Source: Serinibacter arcticus
Lineage (GTDB): Bacteria; Actinomycetota; Actinomycetes; Actinomycetales; Beutenbergiaceae
Reading direction: 5' to 3'
Assembly: GCF_003121705.1 (NCBI RefSeq)
Contig: NZ_PYHR01000002.1
Span: 434,001-498,000, forward strand
Length of the DNA stretch: 64,000 nt
Below the pieces are notes generated by a model. That model ran no database searches, had not been told where the DNA came from, and worked only from the letters and a program-made list of their open reading frames with translations. Shown here in pieces: positions 17,002 through 25,632 of this stretch; the stretch's first letter is position 1; each line of letters starts with the position of its first letter. The translations under genes and the position numbers were made by a program.

Positions 17002-17649
17002 GTGAGCCAGCAGCCCCCCGCCGACCGTCCCGTGCCCGACGTGCCCCGACGTCCGTCCCGCTGGGAGGAGATGGTGGCGGCGAACCCGGCGCACTCCACC
17101 TGGTACGTCGAGCGCTTCAGGGAGATGGCGGCGCAGGGCCGGGATCTCGACGGCGAGGCGCGCCTCGTGGACGCGATGCTCGCGCGCGGCTCACGCGTGC
17201 TGGACGCGGGGTGCGGCCCCGGTCGCGTGGGCGCCGCCCTGGCCGCCCGCGGTCACACGGTCGTCGGGGTCGACGTCGACCCGGTGCTGATCGGGGCGGC
17301 GGAGGCGGACCACGCCGGCTCGACCTGGCTCGTGGGCGACCTCACCGAGCTCGACCTCCCCGCGCGGGGCGTCGCGGAGCCGTTCGACCTCGTCGTGTGC
17401 GCCGGCAACGTCATGACCTTCCTCGCCGAGGGGACGAGCGGCGAGGTGCTGCGTCGCCTCGCCGCACACCTCGCGCCGCAGGGCCGGATCGTGCTCGGGT
17501 TCGGGGCGGGCCGCGGCTACACGCCCGACGACCTCGCCGCCGACGCGGCCGGCGCCGACCTCCGCGAGGACCTGCGGCTGGGCACCTGGGACCTGCGTCC
17601 GTTCACGTCCGAGTCCGACTTCCTCGTCACCGTCCTGAGCCGCGCCTGA
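17002..17649 (+). CDS. Class I SAM-dependent methyltransferase
   Basis: The 215-residue protein has motif I VLDAGCGPGRVGAALAARG at residues about 65-83, an acidic loop VVGVDVDPVLIGAAEAD, and a motif IV-like FDLVVCAGNVMTFLAEG. It begins RWEEMVAANPAHSTWYVERF, as in many small actinobacterial methyltransferases. The substrate is unknown. TAGGGT at 16990-16995 lies 6 bases before the GTG, implying a leaderless transcript divergent from the siderophore gene. Most of this gene is overlapped antisense by the open frame of the GtrA fusion. Confidence 0.85.
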   Translation: MSQQPPADRPVPDVPRRPSRWEEMVAANPAHSTWYVERFREMAAQGRDLDGEARLVDAMLARGSRVLDAGCGPGRVGAALAARGHTVVGVDVDPVLIGAAEADHAGSTWLVGDLTELDLPARGVAEPFDLVVCAGNVMTFLAEGTSGEVLRRLAAHLAPQGRIVLGFGAGRGYTPDDLAADAAGADLREDLRLGTWDLRPFTSESDFLVTVLSRA

Positions 17650-18690
17650 CGCGAACACCACGGCGCGCTGCACCCCGAACGAGACCGCGAGCAGCGCGAC
17701 GTCGGTGACCACCTTGGCCGGCAGCACCGGCAGCCCCGCCTCGGTCAGCACCCGCAGGCCGAGGTAGCCGGCCGCCAGGAGGGCGACGGCGAGCGCCGCG
17801 TACCGCACCGCCTGCCGGGCCGTCCCGCGGCGGTCGTGACGGTCGCGGCGCCCCGCCCCGAAGACGACGCGCCGGTTGACGGCGAAGTTCACCCCGGCGC
17901 TGACGATCCTGGCCCCGACGACGGCGACCAGCAGGTGCTGCGTGAGCGCGCCGAGGAGCACCACGAGCGCGGCGTCGATCGCGAACGCGACCATCGACGA
18001 GGCGGCGAAGGCGATGAGGGGTCGCACCACGCGCGCCGAGTCCCGCACCGGCCGGAAGTGGGAGGAGGCGTTGCCCTCGAGGTAGATCGTGGCGATCTCC
18101 CGCTCGACCACCGCCACCCCCTGCCGGGCGCCGGTCACCAGCAGGGCGAGCTCGTACTCGAAGCGGTCGCCCCCCACCGTGAGCAGCCACGGCAGGAGGG
18201 CCGCCGGGTATCCGCGCAACCCGGTCTGGGTGTCGCTGATCCGGACCCCGGCGACCAGGGCGAGCAGCGCCGTCGAGATGCGGTTGCCCACCCGCGAGCG
18301 CCACGGCACGTCGCCGACGAACCGGCGCACCCCGAGCACCACGGCGCGCCGTCCCGAGGCCGCGACGACGGCCAGGTCGGCCGCGACCGCCGCCACGTCG
18401 TCGGGCGTGTGCTGACCGTCGCTGTCGACGCAGACGACGTCGTGGCCGGCCGCGTGCTCCGCCAGCCACGCGACGCCGGTGCGCAGCGCCGCACCCTTGC
18501 CGCGGTTGACGGGGTGGGCGACGACGACGGCGCCCCGTGCGCGGACGGCGTCGAACGTCGCGGCGTGCGCCGGACCCGAGCCGTCGTCCACCACGAGGAC
18601 GCCGGCGGGCGGGCGCTCGCCCGCCCGGAGCGAAGCGACGAGCCGGGCGAGCCGGTGGTCGGGCTCGTAGGCGGGGACGAGGATCCACAT
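17191..18690 (-). CDS. Glycosyltransferase family 2 fused to a GtrA-like membrane domain, with antisense tail
   Basis: Residues 1-215 form a GT2 (dolichyl/polyprenyl-phosphate sugar transferase-like) domain: MWILVPAYEPDHRLARLVAS, VLVVDDGSG, NRGKGAALRTG and VCVDSDGQHTPDD. The segment SDTQTGLRGYP and the acceptor-side IATIYLEGNASSHF follow. Residues about 225-350 hold a four-helix GtrA domain ending FGVQRAVVFA. Such proteins make or flip polyprenyl-phosphate sugars for envelope glycosylation. The open frame then continues about 150 residues, nearly all of it antisense to the methyltransferase gene, with atypical composition. The true end is probably near 17627-17650; one extra base close to there would give TGA at 17627. 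It lies 10 bases after the phosphodiester glycosidase gene. Confidence 0.75.
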   Translation of the reverse strand: MWILVPAYEPDHRLARLVASLRAGERPPAGVLVVDDGSGPAHAATFDAVRARGAVVVAHPVNRGKGAALRTGVAWLAEHAAGHDVVCVDSDGQHTPDDVAAVAADLAVVAASGRRAVVLGVRRFVGDVPWRSRVGNRISTALLALVAGVRISDTQTGLRGYPAALLPWLLTVGGDRFEYELALLVTGARQGVAVVEREIATIYLEGNASSHFRPVRDSARVVRPLIAFAASSMVAFAIDAALVVLLGALTQHLLVAVVGARIVSAGVNFAVNRRVVFGAGRRDRHDRRGTARQAVRYAALAVALLAAGYLGLRVLTEAGLPVLPAKVVTDVALLAVSFGVQRAVVFASGAAQDGDEEVGLGRERTQVPGAQPQVLAEVGAGRVGGEVVGRVAAARPEPEHDPALRREVCGEATQHLAARPLGEEGHDVAGAHDEVERLRDAPRGEVELGEVAHEPGRAGVVRLRRPDQHRVDVDPDDRVTAGGQGGAHATGAAPRVQHA

Positions 18691-18700
18691 CGCGGCCGCC

Positions 18701-19642
18701 CTAGCCCACGTAGAGGATGTCGGAGGTACCGCGCTCGGAGCCGCGGCCCAGCGGGTCGTTCACGAGGTCGCCGTCGGCCACCATCGTGGAGGAGCCGCCC
18801 CCGTCGAGGTTGTAGGCCTCGGTCGCCCCGAGGTCGGCCATCAGCCGGGCGAGCTCGGGCAGCGTCACCCCCGCGCTCTCGTCGGAGCGCCCGTCCACCA
18901 CCACGAGGATCAGGTGGTCGGCCTCGATCATGCCGATCGCGGTGCGCGGCTGGTCGCCCTGGATGGAGTGGTTGCCGACGTTGGTGTCGATCTCGACCTG
19001 GTCGATCCCCGCGACCACCTCGCCGTCGTCCACGAGGCCCGGGCCGAACGAGAGCGTCTGCCAGACGCCGTCGTCCACGAGCTGCTGGGCGCTGGTGGTG
19101 GTCTCGTCGTACAGCTCCAGCGTGCCGTCGGCGTTGATCGCCAGCCCCTCGCGCGCCGCCTCGTCGCGGTAGGCGACGCCGTTGCGGATCATGATGCCGG
19201 TCGAGCGGAAGCCGTAGTAGTCACCGTTGACCGCGAGGCTCGCCCCGACGCTCTCGGCGATGACGGACGGCAGCTCGACGATGTTCTCGCCGAACGCGTC
19301 GTCGGCGAAGGCGGAGCGCAGCTGGGTGATGTCGTCGAGGACGAGGTCGGCGACGTAGTAGGTCGCGGCGTCCTCACCCTCGCCGACGGTGCCGGACGTG
19401 ATCGTGACCTGCGGCTCGGCGCCGTCGGGGACGGACACGGCCTCGACGTCCTGCTCCTCGACCGCGCTCACGTCGGCGATCTCGACGTGCTCGATGACGA
19501 ATCGGTCCAGGGCCCACGCGGCACCGCCGGTGAGCGCGGTGGTGAGGGCGAGGGCGCCGACGGCGACGCTGCGCCGCAGTCGGCGTCGTCGCCGCGGGGC
19601 GTCGGACGGGCGGGCGGGACCGGGGGAGTGGTGGCGGCTCAT
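18701..19642 (-). CDS. Phosphodiester glycosidase family protein (NAGPA domain), membrane-anchored
   Basis: The 313-residue protein has a basic N-terminus and one hydrophobic segment at about residues 24-47 (SVAVGALALTTALTGGAAWA). This would anchor it or export it. The C-terminal NAGPA-like domain has SLAVNGDYYGF, RTAIGMIEADHLILVVVDGR and AYNLDGGGSSTMV, the conserved active-site region of PF09992. Members remove sugars attached through phosphodiesters and often act on envelope polymers. The following GT2-GtrA gene starts 10 bases downstream, suggesting a two-gene envelope operon. The exact substrate is not predictable. Confidence 0.85.
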   Translation of the reverse strand: MSRHHSPGPARPSDAPRRRRRLRRSVAVGALALTTALTGGAAWALDRFVIEHVEIADVSAVEEQDVEAVSVPDGAEPQVTITSGTVGEGEDAATYYVADLVLDDITQLRSAFADDAFGENIVELPSVIAESVGASLAVNGDYYGFRSTGIMIRNGVAYRDEAAREGLAINADGTLELYDETTTSAQQLVDDGVWQTLSFGPGLVDDGEVVAGIDQVEIDTNVGNHSIQGDQPRTAIGMIEADHLILVVVDGRSDESAGVTLPELARLMADLGATEAYNLDGGGSSTMVADGDLVNDPLGRGSERGTSDILYVG

Positions 19643-19730
19643 GCCCCAGGTCTAGGCACCGGACCCGTGCCCGGGGTCGGCTGTCGCTGTGCGGGCGCTG
19701 AGAGTGCGCCCGGCCACGGTGCGGGCGCTG

Positions 19731-20183
19731 CTACAGCTCGGCGACACCGCGGTTGGCGAGCTGGTCGGCCCGCTCGTTGCCCGGGTCGCCCGCGTGGCCC
19801 TTGACCCAGACCCACCGCACCTCGTGCTGGGCGATCTCCTCGTCGAGCGCGCGCCAGAGGTCGGCGTTCTTGACGGGCTGCTTGGAGGACGTGCGCCAGC
19901 CGTTGCGCTTCCAGCCGGCGATCCAGCTCGACATCCCCTGCATCACGTAGGTCGAGTCGACGTGGAGCACGATCGAGCACGGCCGCTTGAGCGCGCGCAG
20001 GGCCTCGATGACCCCGGTCAGCTCCATGCGGTTGTTGGTGGTGGGCGACTCCCCGCCCCACAGCTCCTTCTCGCGGCCACCGGCCACCAGCAGGGCCCCC
20101 CAGCCGCCGGGTCCCGGGTTGCCCTTGCAGGCCCCGTCGGTCCAGATCTCCACGGTCTCGGGCTTGGTCTCGTCCGTCACCAC
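19731..20183 (-). CDS. rnhA: Ribonuclease HI
   Basis: The 150-residue enzyme cleaves RNA in RNA-DNA hybrids. The DEDD residues are visible in [19 protein letters not shown] (Asp), [13 protein letters not shown] (Glu), [13 protein letters not shown] (Asp) and [12 protein letters not shown] (Asp). [10 protein letters not shown] carries the conserved histidine loop. Tandem GTG codons occur at 20181-20183 and 20178-20180. A TAGGTT box at 20187-20192 is 6 bases before the second, so a leaderless start at 20180 is likely and the coding sequence may be one codon shorter. Confidence 0.93.
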   Translation of the reverse strand: MVTDETKPETVEIWTDGACKGNPGPGGWGALLVAGGREKELWGGESPTTNNRMELTGVIEALRALKRPCSIVLHVDSTYVMQGMSSWIAGWKRNGWRTSSKQPVKNADLWRALDEEIAQHEVRWVWVKGHAGDPGNERADQLANRGVAEL

Positions 20184-20249
20184 GCCAACCTAGGCGATCG
20201 GACGTGGACGACCGAACCTCGACGCGCAGGCCCGGTTAGGGTTGTCGGC

Positions 20250-21641
20250 ATGAGCGAATCCGGACGTTCCCTTTCCATCGAGCGGATGCAGGAGGGGGGC
20301 GTTCCCGACCTCGCGATCGCCACCTTCGTGCGCCTGTACGGCGAGCTGGAGGCCGGGGCCACCGGCCTCATCCCCGAGGCCGACATCGAGCCGCTGACCG
20401 GCATCGACCGCCAGGCCGACCTCGAGATCGACGGGGCCGCCGCCGCCGAGGCGATGGCCAGCACCGTCGTCATCAAGCTCAACGGCGGTCTCGGCACCTC
20501 GATGGGCCTCGAGGCCGCGAAGTCGCTGCTCCCCGTGCGGGACGGTGCGTCGTTCCTCGACCTCATCGCCCGCCAGGTGCTGGCGGCCCGCGAGCGGCAC
20601 GGCGCCCGGCTCCCGCTCGTCCTGATGAACTCCTTCCGCACCCGGGCCGACTCCTTGGAGGCCCTGGCCGCCTACCCGGAGCTCGCCGTCGACGGCATCC
20701 CCGCCGACTTCGTCCAGAACCGCGAGCCCAAGCTCGACGCCGAGACGCTCGAGCCCGTGCAGTGGCCGGCCGACCCGAGCCTGGAGTGGTGCCCGCCCGG
20801 TCACGGCGACCTCTACACGGCGCTGCAGACCTCGGGGATGCTGCGCACGCTGCTCGACGCCGGCTTCCGCTACGCGACCGTCAGCAACGCCGACAACCTC
20901 GGCGCGGTGCCCGACGCCGACATCGCCGCCTGGTTCGCCGCGAGCGGTGCGCCCTACGCCGCCGAGCTGGTGGCCAAGTCCGACGCGGACGTGAAGGGCG
21001 GCCAGCTCGTCGTGCGTCGCAGCGACGGTCAGATCATCCAGCGCGAGACTGCCCAGGTGGTGCCCGGAGAGCTCGACGTCGCCAACGACCGCCACGTGCA
21101 CCCCTACTTCCACGCCAACAACCTGTGGTTCGACCTCGAGCAGCTCGCGGACCTGCTGGCCGTCCACGACGGCGTGCTCCCGCTCCCGCTGATCCGGAAC
21201 CTCAAGACGGTGGACCCGAGCGACAAGACCTCCACCAAGGTCGTCCAGCTCGAGACCGCGATGGGGGCGGCGGTCAACGTCTTCCCCGGCGCGCGCGTGA
21301 TCGAGGTCGAGCGCGCTCGTTTCCTGCCGGTGAAGACCACCAACGACCTGCTGGTCCTCCGTTCCGACGTCTACGAGCTCACCTCGGAGCACCACCTGCT
21401 CGCCCGCCGGCCCGCACCGCTGGTCCAGCTCGACGAGTCGTTCAAGCTCATCGCCGACTTCGAGGAGCGCACGCCCTCGGGGCCGCCGTCGCTGCTCGGG
21501 GCGGACTCGCTGACGGTCCAGGGCGACTGGACCTTCGGGGCCGACGTCGTGGCCACGGGCGAGGCCGTGCTCGTCGCGCCCGACGGCGGGGCGCACGTCG
21601 TGCCCGACGGTTCCCGTCTCGGTCCCGACGGCCTGCTGTGA
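20250..21641 (+). CDS. UTP-glucose-1-phosphate uridylyltransferase (UDPGP type 1 family)
   Basis: The 463-residue enzyme makes UDP-glucose from UTP and glucose-1-phosphate. The nucleotide-binding loop is VVIKLNGGLGTSMGLEAAKS, resembling eukaryotic UGP2 rather than bacterial GalU. The segments WCPPGHGDLYTAL and YATVSNADNLGAVPD bind sugar phosphate and uridine. FHANNLWFDLEQL and VVQLETAMGAAVNVFPG are also conserved. TAGGGT at 20237-20242 is 7 bases before the ATG, suggesting a leaderless mRNA. Its TGA overlaps the GTG of a NUDIX gene. It supplies UDP-glucose for envelope glycans and trehalose. Confidence 0.88.
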   Translation: MSESGRSLSIERMQEGGVPDLAIATFVRLYGELEAGATGLIPEADIEPLTGIDRQADLEIDGAAAAEAMASTVVIKLNGGLGTSMGLEAAKSLLPVRDGASFLDLIARQVLAARERHGARLPLVLMNSFRTRADSLEALAAYPELAVDGIPADFVQNREPKLDAETLEPVQWPADPSLEWCPPGHGDLYTALQTSGMLRTLLDAGFRYATVSNADNLGAVPDADIAAWFAASGAPYAAELVAKSDADVKGGQLVVRRSDGQIIQRETAQVVPGELDVANDRHVHPYFHANNLWFDLEQLADLLAVHDGVLPLPLIRNLKTVDPSDKTSTKVVQLETAMGAAVNVFPGARVIEVERARFLPVKTTNDLLVLRSDVYELTSEHHLLARRPAPLVQLDESFKLIADFEERTPSGPPSLLGADSLTVQGDWTFGADVVATGEAVLVAPDGGAHVVPDGSRLGPDGLL

Positions 21642-22123
21642 CCTCGCCCGACGACGGCGCGGCCACCCCGACCTGGCCGGGTGACCGGCCGCGGGTCTCG
21701 GGCTACGCCGTCGTCGTGCGCGACGGTGAGGTGCTGCTCGCGCACCTGTCCCAGGAGCCGGGGTGGGACCTCCCCGACGCGTGGACGCTGCCCGGGGGTG
21801 GACTGGAGTTCGGCGAGAGCCCCGTGGACGCCGTCGTCCGCGAGGTCAGGGAGGAGACGGGCCTCGACGTCGTCGTCGGCGAGCTGCTCGGGATCGACTC
21901 GCTCGTGCACGACTCCAGCCACGGGCCGGCGCACGCGCTGCGTATCGTGCACCGCGCCACCGTCGTGGGCGGAACGCTGCGGCCGGAGACCGGCGGCTCG
22001 ACCGACCGGGCGGCCTGGGTGCCCGTGGCCGACGTCCCCGAGCTCACCCTGGTCGAGCTGGCCGGCACGGCGCTCGGGTGGGCCGGCCTGCCCGGGCCCG
22101 GCCCCGCCGACGTCGTGACGTAG
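21638..22123 (+). CDS. NUDIX hydrolase
   Basis: The 161-residue protein contains a complete Nudix box, GGLEFGESPVDAVVREVREE followed by TGL. It sits in a typical alpha/beta NUDIX fold from RVSGYAVVVRDGEVLLAHLS to DRAAWVPVADVPELTL. It would hydrolyse a nucleoside diphosphate linked to another moiety; the substrate is unknown. The GTG start overlaps the uridylyltransferase stop, so expression is coupled. This suggests possible housekeeping of UDP-sugars or related nucleotides, which is only inferred. Confidence 0.85.
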   Translation: MTSPDDGAATPTWPGDRPRVSGYAVVVRDGEVLLAHLSQEPGWDLPDAWTLPGGGLEFGESPVDAVVREVREETGLDVVVGELLGIDSLVHDSSHGPAHALRIVHRATVVGGTLRPETGGSTDRAAWVPVADVPELTLVELAGTALGWAGLPGPGPADVVT

Positions 22124-22145
22124 GGCCGGGCCGGGCACCGCGTCG

Positions 22146-22313
22146 TCAGGACGCGGGGTCCTGGCTGCGCACCTCGTGGGGATCGGGCTCGGAGCGCAGG
22201 ACGTCGGCGATCTCCTCCTCCGGGCGCGGCGGGACGTTCTCGTCCTCCTCCAGCACGCGCAGCTCGAGCTCGGGCTCGTCGGGGTGGGCGGGGTCGATGT
22301 GGATCTCGCTCAT
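22146..22313 (-). CDS. Small acidic hypothetical protein
   Basis: The 55-residue product runs from MSEIHIDPAHPDEPELELRV to a polar C-terminus and is rich in Asp, Glu and Pro. A strong ribosome-binding site GAGGAGGAACG directly precedes the ATG at 22313, and codon usage is typical. It has no membrane segment and no cysteine. It lies 101 bases downstream of the LLM oxidoreductase gene and may be transcribed with it. I do not recognise a family. Confidence 0.55.
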   Translation of the reverse strand: MSEIHIDPAHPDEPELELRVLEEDENVPPRPEEEIADVLRSEPDPHEVRSQDPAS

Positions 22314-22414
22314 CGTTCCTCCTCGTGGTCGGTGGTTCTCGTGCTGCCGCGGTCCGGACGGGCCGCGGTGGTTCGGGGGCGGGTGGACGGGGCGGCGCGG
22401 GCGCGACGCCTCGG

Positions 22415-23413
22415 TCAGACGAGGTGGGGGAGCACCTCGCGCTCGAACAGCTCGATGCCCGAGGTGTCGTAGGCGGCCTCGGGGAAGTAGAAGATCCCGT
22501 AGGTCATCCCGGCCTCCCGCATCCCCAGGAGCCGCTCGACGACCTGCTCGGGCGTGCCGAACGCCAGCGACGACCGGTAGCCGCTCACCGCCTCCTCGGT
22601 CCGCTCCGCCCCGAGGTGCGGCAGGAGCCGCTCGTGCAGCACCGTCAGCCGCTCCTGCGCCTCGGCCTCGGTCGTGCCGAGCGCCACGTTGTAGTTGGAG
22701 CTGCGGGTGATGGCCCCGAAGTCGGTACCGACGTCGGCGCAGTGCTGCTCGAGCAACCGCGACTTGTGCGCGAACCCCTCGGGCGAGCCGTCGAAGTTCG
22801 TGTGGGTCGCGTACTGCGCCGCGATCTTCAGCGTCACCTTCTCGCCGCCGCCGGCGATCCACAGCGGGATGCCGCCCTCCTGCAGGGGCAGCGGCCGCAC
22901 GATGGCGCCGTCGACCTGGTAGTGCTCGCCGTGGTGCGTGGCCACGCCGTCGCGCCACGCGTCACGCATGATCTGCACGCCCTCGCGCAGCATCCCGAGC
23001 CGCTCGCCGGCGCGCGGGAAGCCGTAGCCGTAGGCGCGCCACTCGTGCTCGTACCAGCCGGCCCCGATGCCCATCTCGACGCGACCGCCGCTGATGACGT
23101 CGATGGTCGCGGCCACCTTCGCCAGGTAGGCGGGGTTGCGGTACGCCATGCACGTGCACATCTGACCCAGCCGGACGCGGTCGGTGATCGCCGCGAACGC
23201 CGACATGAGCGTCCACGCCTCGTGCGTGGCCTCCTCGCTGGGGACGGGCGTGGTGTGGAAGTGGTCGTAGACCCAGACCGAGGAGAAGGCCGTGCCGGTG
23301 TCGGCGTGGCGGACGAGTCGGGCCATCGCCTCCCACTGCTCGGCCGGGTCGATCCCCACCAGGTCGAAGCGCCAGCCCTGCGGGATGAAGAGTCCTGCCT
23401 CGAAGTTCGCCAT
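22415..23413 (-). CDS. LLM-class F420-dependent oxidoreductase (TIGR03560-like)
   Basis: The 332-residue TIM-barrel protein begins MANFEAGLFIPQGWRFDLVG. It has SSVWVYDHFHTTPVP, LGQMCTCMAYRNPAYLAKVA and GGRVEMGIGAGWYEHEWRAYG, the signature of a deep actinobacterial F420-dependent luciferase-like group. The substrate is unknown. The ATG at 23413 is preferred because MANFEAGLF is the family start. A TAGGCT box 7 bases upstream suggests a leaderless transcript. The gene is divergent from the DUF881 block, with only 38 bases between the two start codons. Confidence 0.85.
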   Translation of the reverse strand: MANFEAGLFIPQGWRFDLVGIDPAEQWEAMARLVRHADTGTAFSSVWVYDHFHTTPVPSEEATHEAWTLMSAFAAITDRVRLGQMCTCMAYRNPAYLAKVAATIDVISGGRVEMGIGAGWYEHEWRAYGYGFPRAGERLGMLREGVQIMRDAWRDGVATHHGEHYQVDGAIVRPLPLQEGGIPLWIAGGGEKVTLKIAAQYATHTNFDGSPEGFAHKSRLLEQHCADVGTDFGAITRSSNYNVALGTTEAEAQERLTVLHERLLPHLGAERTEEAVSGYRSSLAFGTPEQVVERLLGMREAGMTYGIFYFPEAAYDTSGIELFEREVLPHLV

Positions 23414-23451
23414 GCCTGCGAGCCTACGCAGCGCTGGGTTAGCCTGCACGG

Positions 23452-24387
23452 GTGAGCAGGGACCAGGGCGCGGGCGGGGTCGTGGTCCGTCGACCCGACG
23501 CGTCGATGACGCTCCTGCGCGAGGTCACCGAGAGCCCGCTCGACCCGTCGTACGCCGAGGCCGCCCGCCGTCAGCGCACCGGCCACCACCACGCCGCGGC
23601 CCGCGGCACCCAGCGGATCCTCACGCTCGTGCTCGCCGTCGCGCTCGGGATCGGTCTGGTCACCGCCATCGTCTCGCTCCGTGAGCCCACGGGGGTCAGG
23701 GACCGCGCCCGGGAGCTCCTCGTGGGCCAGGTGGAGGAGCGCTCCGCCCTGCAGGAGCAGCTGACGACCGACAACGCCGCCCTCACCGCCGAGATCGCCC
23801 AGCTCTCGACGCTGGCGCTCGGGACCACCGACCCCGCGCTCGTCGCCCAGCTCGAGGTGCTCGGCATCGTCTCCGGCGTGACCCCCGTCGAGGGTGACGC
23901 CTACGTCCTCACCTTCAGCGACTCGCAGCAGGCCGCGCAGGACCCCGCGGCCTACCCCGAGGAGCGGGTGACCGCCGTGGACCTCCAGATCGTCGTCAAC
24001 GCGCTCTGGGCGGGGGGCGCCGAGGCCATCACGGTCAACGGCACCCGCGTGAGCGGCTCCGGGGCGATCCGCGGCGCCGGCTCGGCGATCCTCGTCGACC
24101 TGGTCCCGGTGACGTCCCCGTACGAGGTCATCGCGATCGGCGACGTCGGCGACGTCCGCCGCTCGGTCGCCTCGTCCTCGGCCGCCGCCCACATGTCCGT
24201 CCTGCGCGACCGCTACCGGATCGGCATCACGAGCGGGACGCGCGACGACGTGCGGATGCCCGGCGTCCGCACGACCCAGCCGCGGTTCGCCGTCGCCCTC
24301 GGCACGGGGGAGACTGGGGACGGGGACGGCGACGACCAGCCGCCCGAGGAGCTGGCCCCACCCGGGGCGGGAGGTGAGATCCAGTGA
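23452..24387 (+). CDS. DUF881 membrane protein (first copy)
   Basis: The 311-residue protein has one membrane segment at about residues 58-80 (LTLVLAVALGIGLVTAIVSL), then a coiled coil rich in Glu/Gln. The extracytoplasmic DUF881 domain has VTAVDLQIVVNALWAGGAEA and ITVNGTRVSGSGAIR. DUF881 proteins resemble the sporulation protein SpoIIQ/YlxW-type family, but their role here is unknown. TAGCCT at 23440-23445 is 6 bases before the GTG. Its stop overlaps the small basic protein gene. The order matches Rv1823-Rv1825 of mycobacteria. Confidence 0.85.
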   Translation: MSRDQGAGGVVVRRPDASMTLLREVTESPLDPSYAEAARRQRTGHHHAAARGTQRILTLVLAVALGIGLVTAIVSLREPTGVRDRARELLVGQVEERSALQEQLTTDNAALTAEIAQLSTLALGTTDPALVAQLEVLGIVSGVTPVEGDAYVLTFSDSQQAAQDPAAYPEERVTAVDLQIVVNALWAGGAEAITVNGTRVSGSGAIRGAGSAILVDLVPVTSPYEVIAIGDVGDVRRSVASSSAAAHMSVLRDRYRIGITSGTRDDVRMPGVRTTQPRFAVALGTGETGDGDGDDQPPEELAPPGAGGEIQ

Positions 24388-24716
24388 TCGCAGTCATCGG
24401 CCTGGTGCTGGGGATCGTCGTCGGACTGATCTTCTCGCCCGACGTCCCGCCGGCGTTCCAGCCCTACCTCCCGATCGCGGTCGTGGCCGCCCTCGACGCG
24501 CTCTTCGGCGGCGTCCGCGCGCAGCTCGAGGGCGTGTTCAACGACCGGGTCTTCATCACCTCGTTCCTCTCGAACGTCGTCGTGGCCGCCCTGCTGGTCT
24601 TCCTCGGCGACCAGCTGGGGGTCGGCTCCCAGCTGAGCACCGCCGTCGTCGTCGTGCTCGGCATCCGGATCTTCTCCAACGCCGCCTCGATCCGACGCTC
24701 GATCTTCAAGGCGTGA
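24384..24716 (+). CDS. sbp: Small basic family membrane protein (DUF1290)
   Basis: The 110-residue protein has three hydrophobic segments. It contains PPAFQPYLPIAVVAALDALF, GGVRAQLEGVFNDRVFITSF and GIRIFSNAASIRRSIF, diagnostic of DUF1290 (Sbp). This is a conserved companion of DUF881 proteins near cell-division and envelope genes. The GTG start overlaps the upstream TGA, and the stop overlaps the next GTG. The three genes are therefore likely translated as one unit at the membrane. Confidence 0.9.
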   Translation: MIAVIGLVLGIVVGLIFSPDVPPAFQPYLPIAVVAALDALFGGVRAQLEGVFNDRVFITSFLSNVVVAALLVFLGDQLGVGSQLSTAVVVVLGIRIFSNAASIRRSIFKA

Positions 24717-25573
24717 GCATGGGCGACGACGACGCGAGGACGCCGGGGGCGGCGCGTCACCGGCACGCGCACGCCGCCCCGGCGCCGACCGCCCCCGACA
24801 CCGGCGCCGACCCTGCTGCCGACGCCGCCCCGACCGCCGCGGTCACGGGAGCGACCACCGCACGTCCGGCCGCGTCAGCCACGGGCTCGGGCTGGGGCAC
24901 GCGCTCGCACCTGCTCGTGGCGCTGCTGTGCGCGCTGCTCGGCTTCGCGATCGTGGTCCAGGTGCGGCAGACCAACAGCGACGAGCTCGCCTCGCTCCGT
25001 CAGGACGACCTCGTCCGGCTGCTCGACGAGATCACCCTGCGCAACGACCAGCTCGAGACGGAGCAGGCCCAGCTGACGATCGACCGCAACGACCTCTCCT
25101 CCGGCGCCGACGCCCAGGTGGTGGCCGAGCGCAACGCCGAGGTGCAGGGGATCCTCGCCGGCACGATCGCGGTCGAGGGTCCCGGGATCGACCTCGTCGT
25201 GCGCGAGCAGGGCCGGGTGGTGCCGGCGTCGGCCTGGGTCAACCTGGTCGAGGAGCTGCGCAACGCCGGGGCCGAGGCGATCGAGGTCGACGGCGTGCGT
25301 GTCGGTGCGTCGACCTGGTTCGCCGACCGCGACGGCGGCGTGGTCGTCGACGGTGTGGAGCTCACCTCCCCGGTCTCCGTCCGGGCCATCGGGGACCCCC
25401 AGGTGCTCGAGGTGGCCCTCGGCATCCCGGGCGGCGCGCTCGCCACCCTGCGCACCAACGACGCCGTGCCACAGGTCGAGGCGAGGGACTCCCTCGAGAT
25501 CCTCTCGGTGCGTGACCTCACCGCTCCCGAGGTGGCCTCTCCCGCGCCTGAGCAGACCTCGAGTTCGGGATAG
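24713..25573 (+). CDS. DUF881 membrane protein (second copy)
   Basis: The 286-residue protein has an Ala/Pro/Thr-rich cytoplasmic tail of about 60 residues. A membrane segment LLVALLCALLGFAIVVQV, a coiled coil and the DUF881 domain (VNLVEELRNAGAEAIEVDG) follow. The start may be the overlapping GTG at 24713 or the ATG at 24719; both give the same protein apart from two residues. It is paralogous to the first DUF881 gene and flanks sbp as in mycobacteria. The gcvH found between this gene and garA in mycobacteria is absent here. Confidence 0.85.
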   Translation: MSMGDDDARTPGAARHRHAHAAPAPTAPDTGADPAADAAPTAAVTGATTARPAASATGSGWGTRSHLLVALLCALLGFAIVVQVRQTNSDELASLRQDDLVRLLDEITLRNDQLETEQAQLTIDRNDLSSGADAQVVAERNAEVQGILAGTIAVEGPGIDLVVREQGRVVPASAWVNLVEELRNAGAEAIEVDGVRVGASTWFADRDGGVVVDGVELTSPVSVRAIGDPQVLEVALGIPGGALATLRTNDAVPQVEARDSLEILSVRDLTAPEVASPAPEQTSSSG

Positions 25574-25632
25574 TGTGTCCTCCTGCCCGTCGGCAGCCCG
25601 GCCGGTAGTCCAGCATCGTGAAGGGGTCCTGA

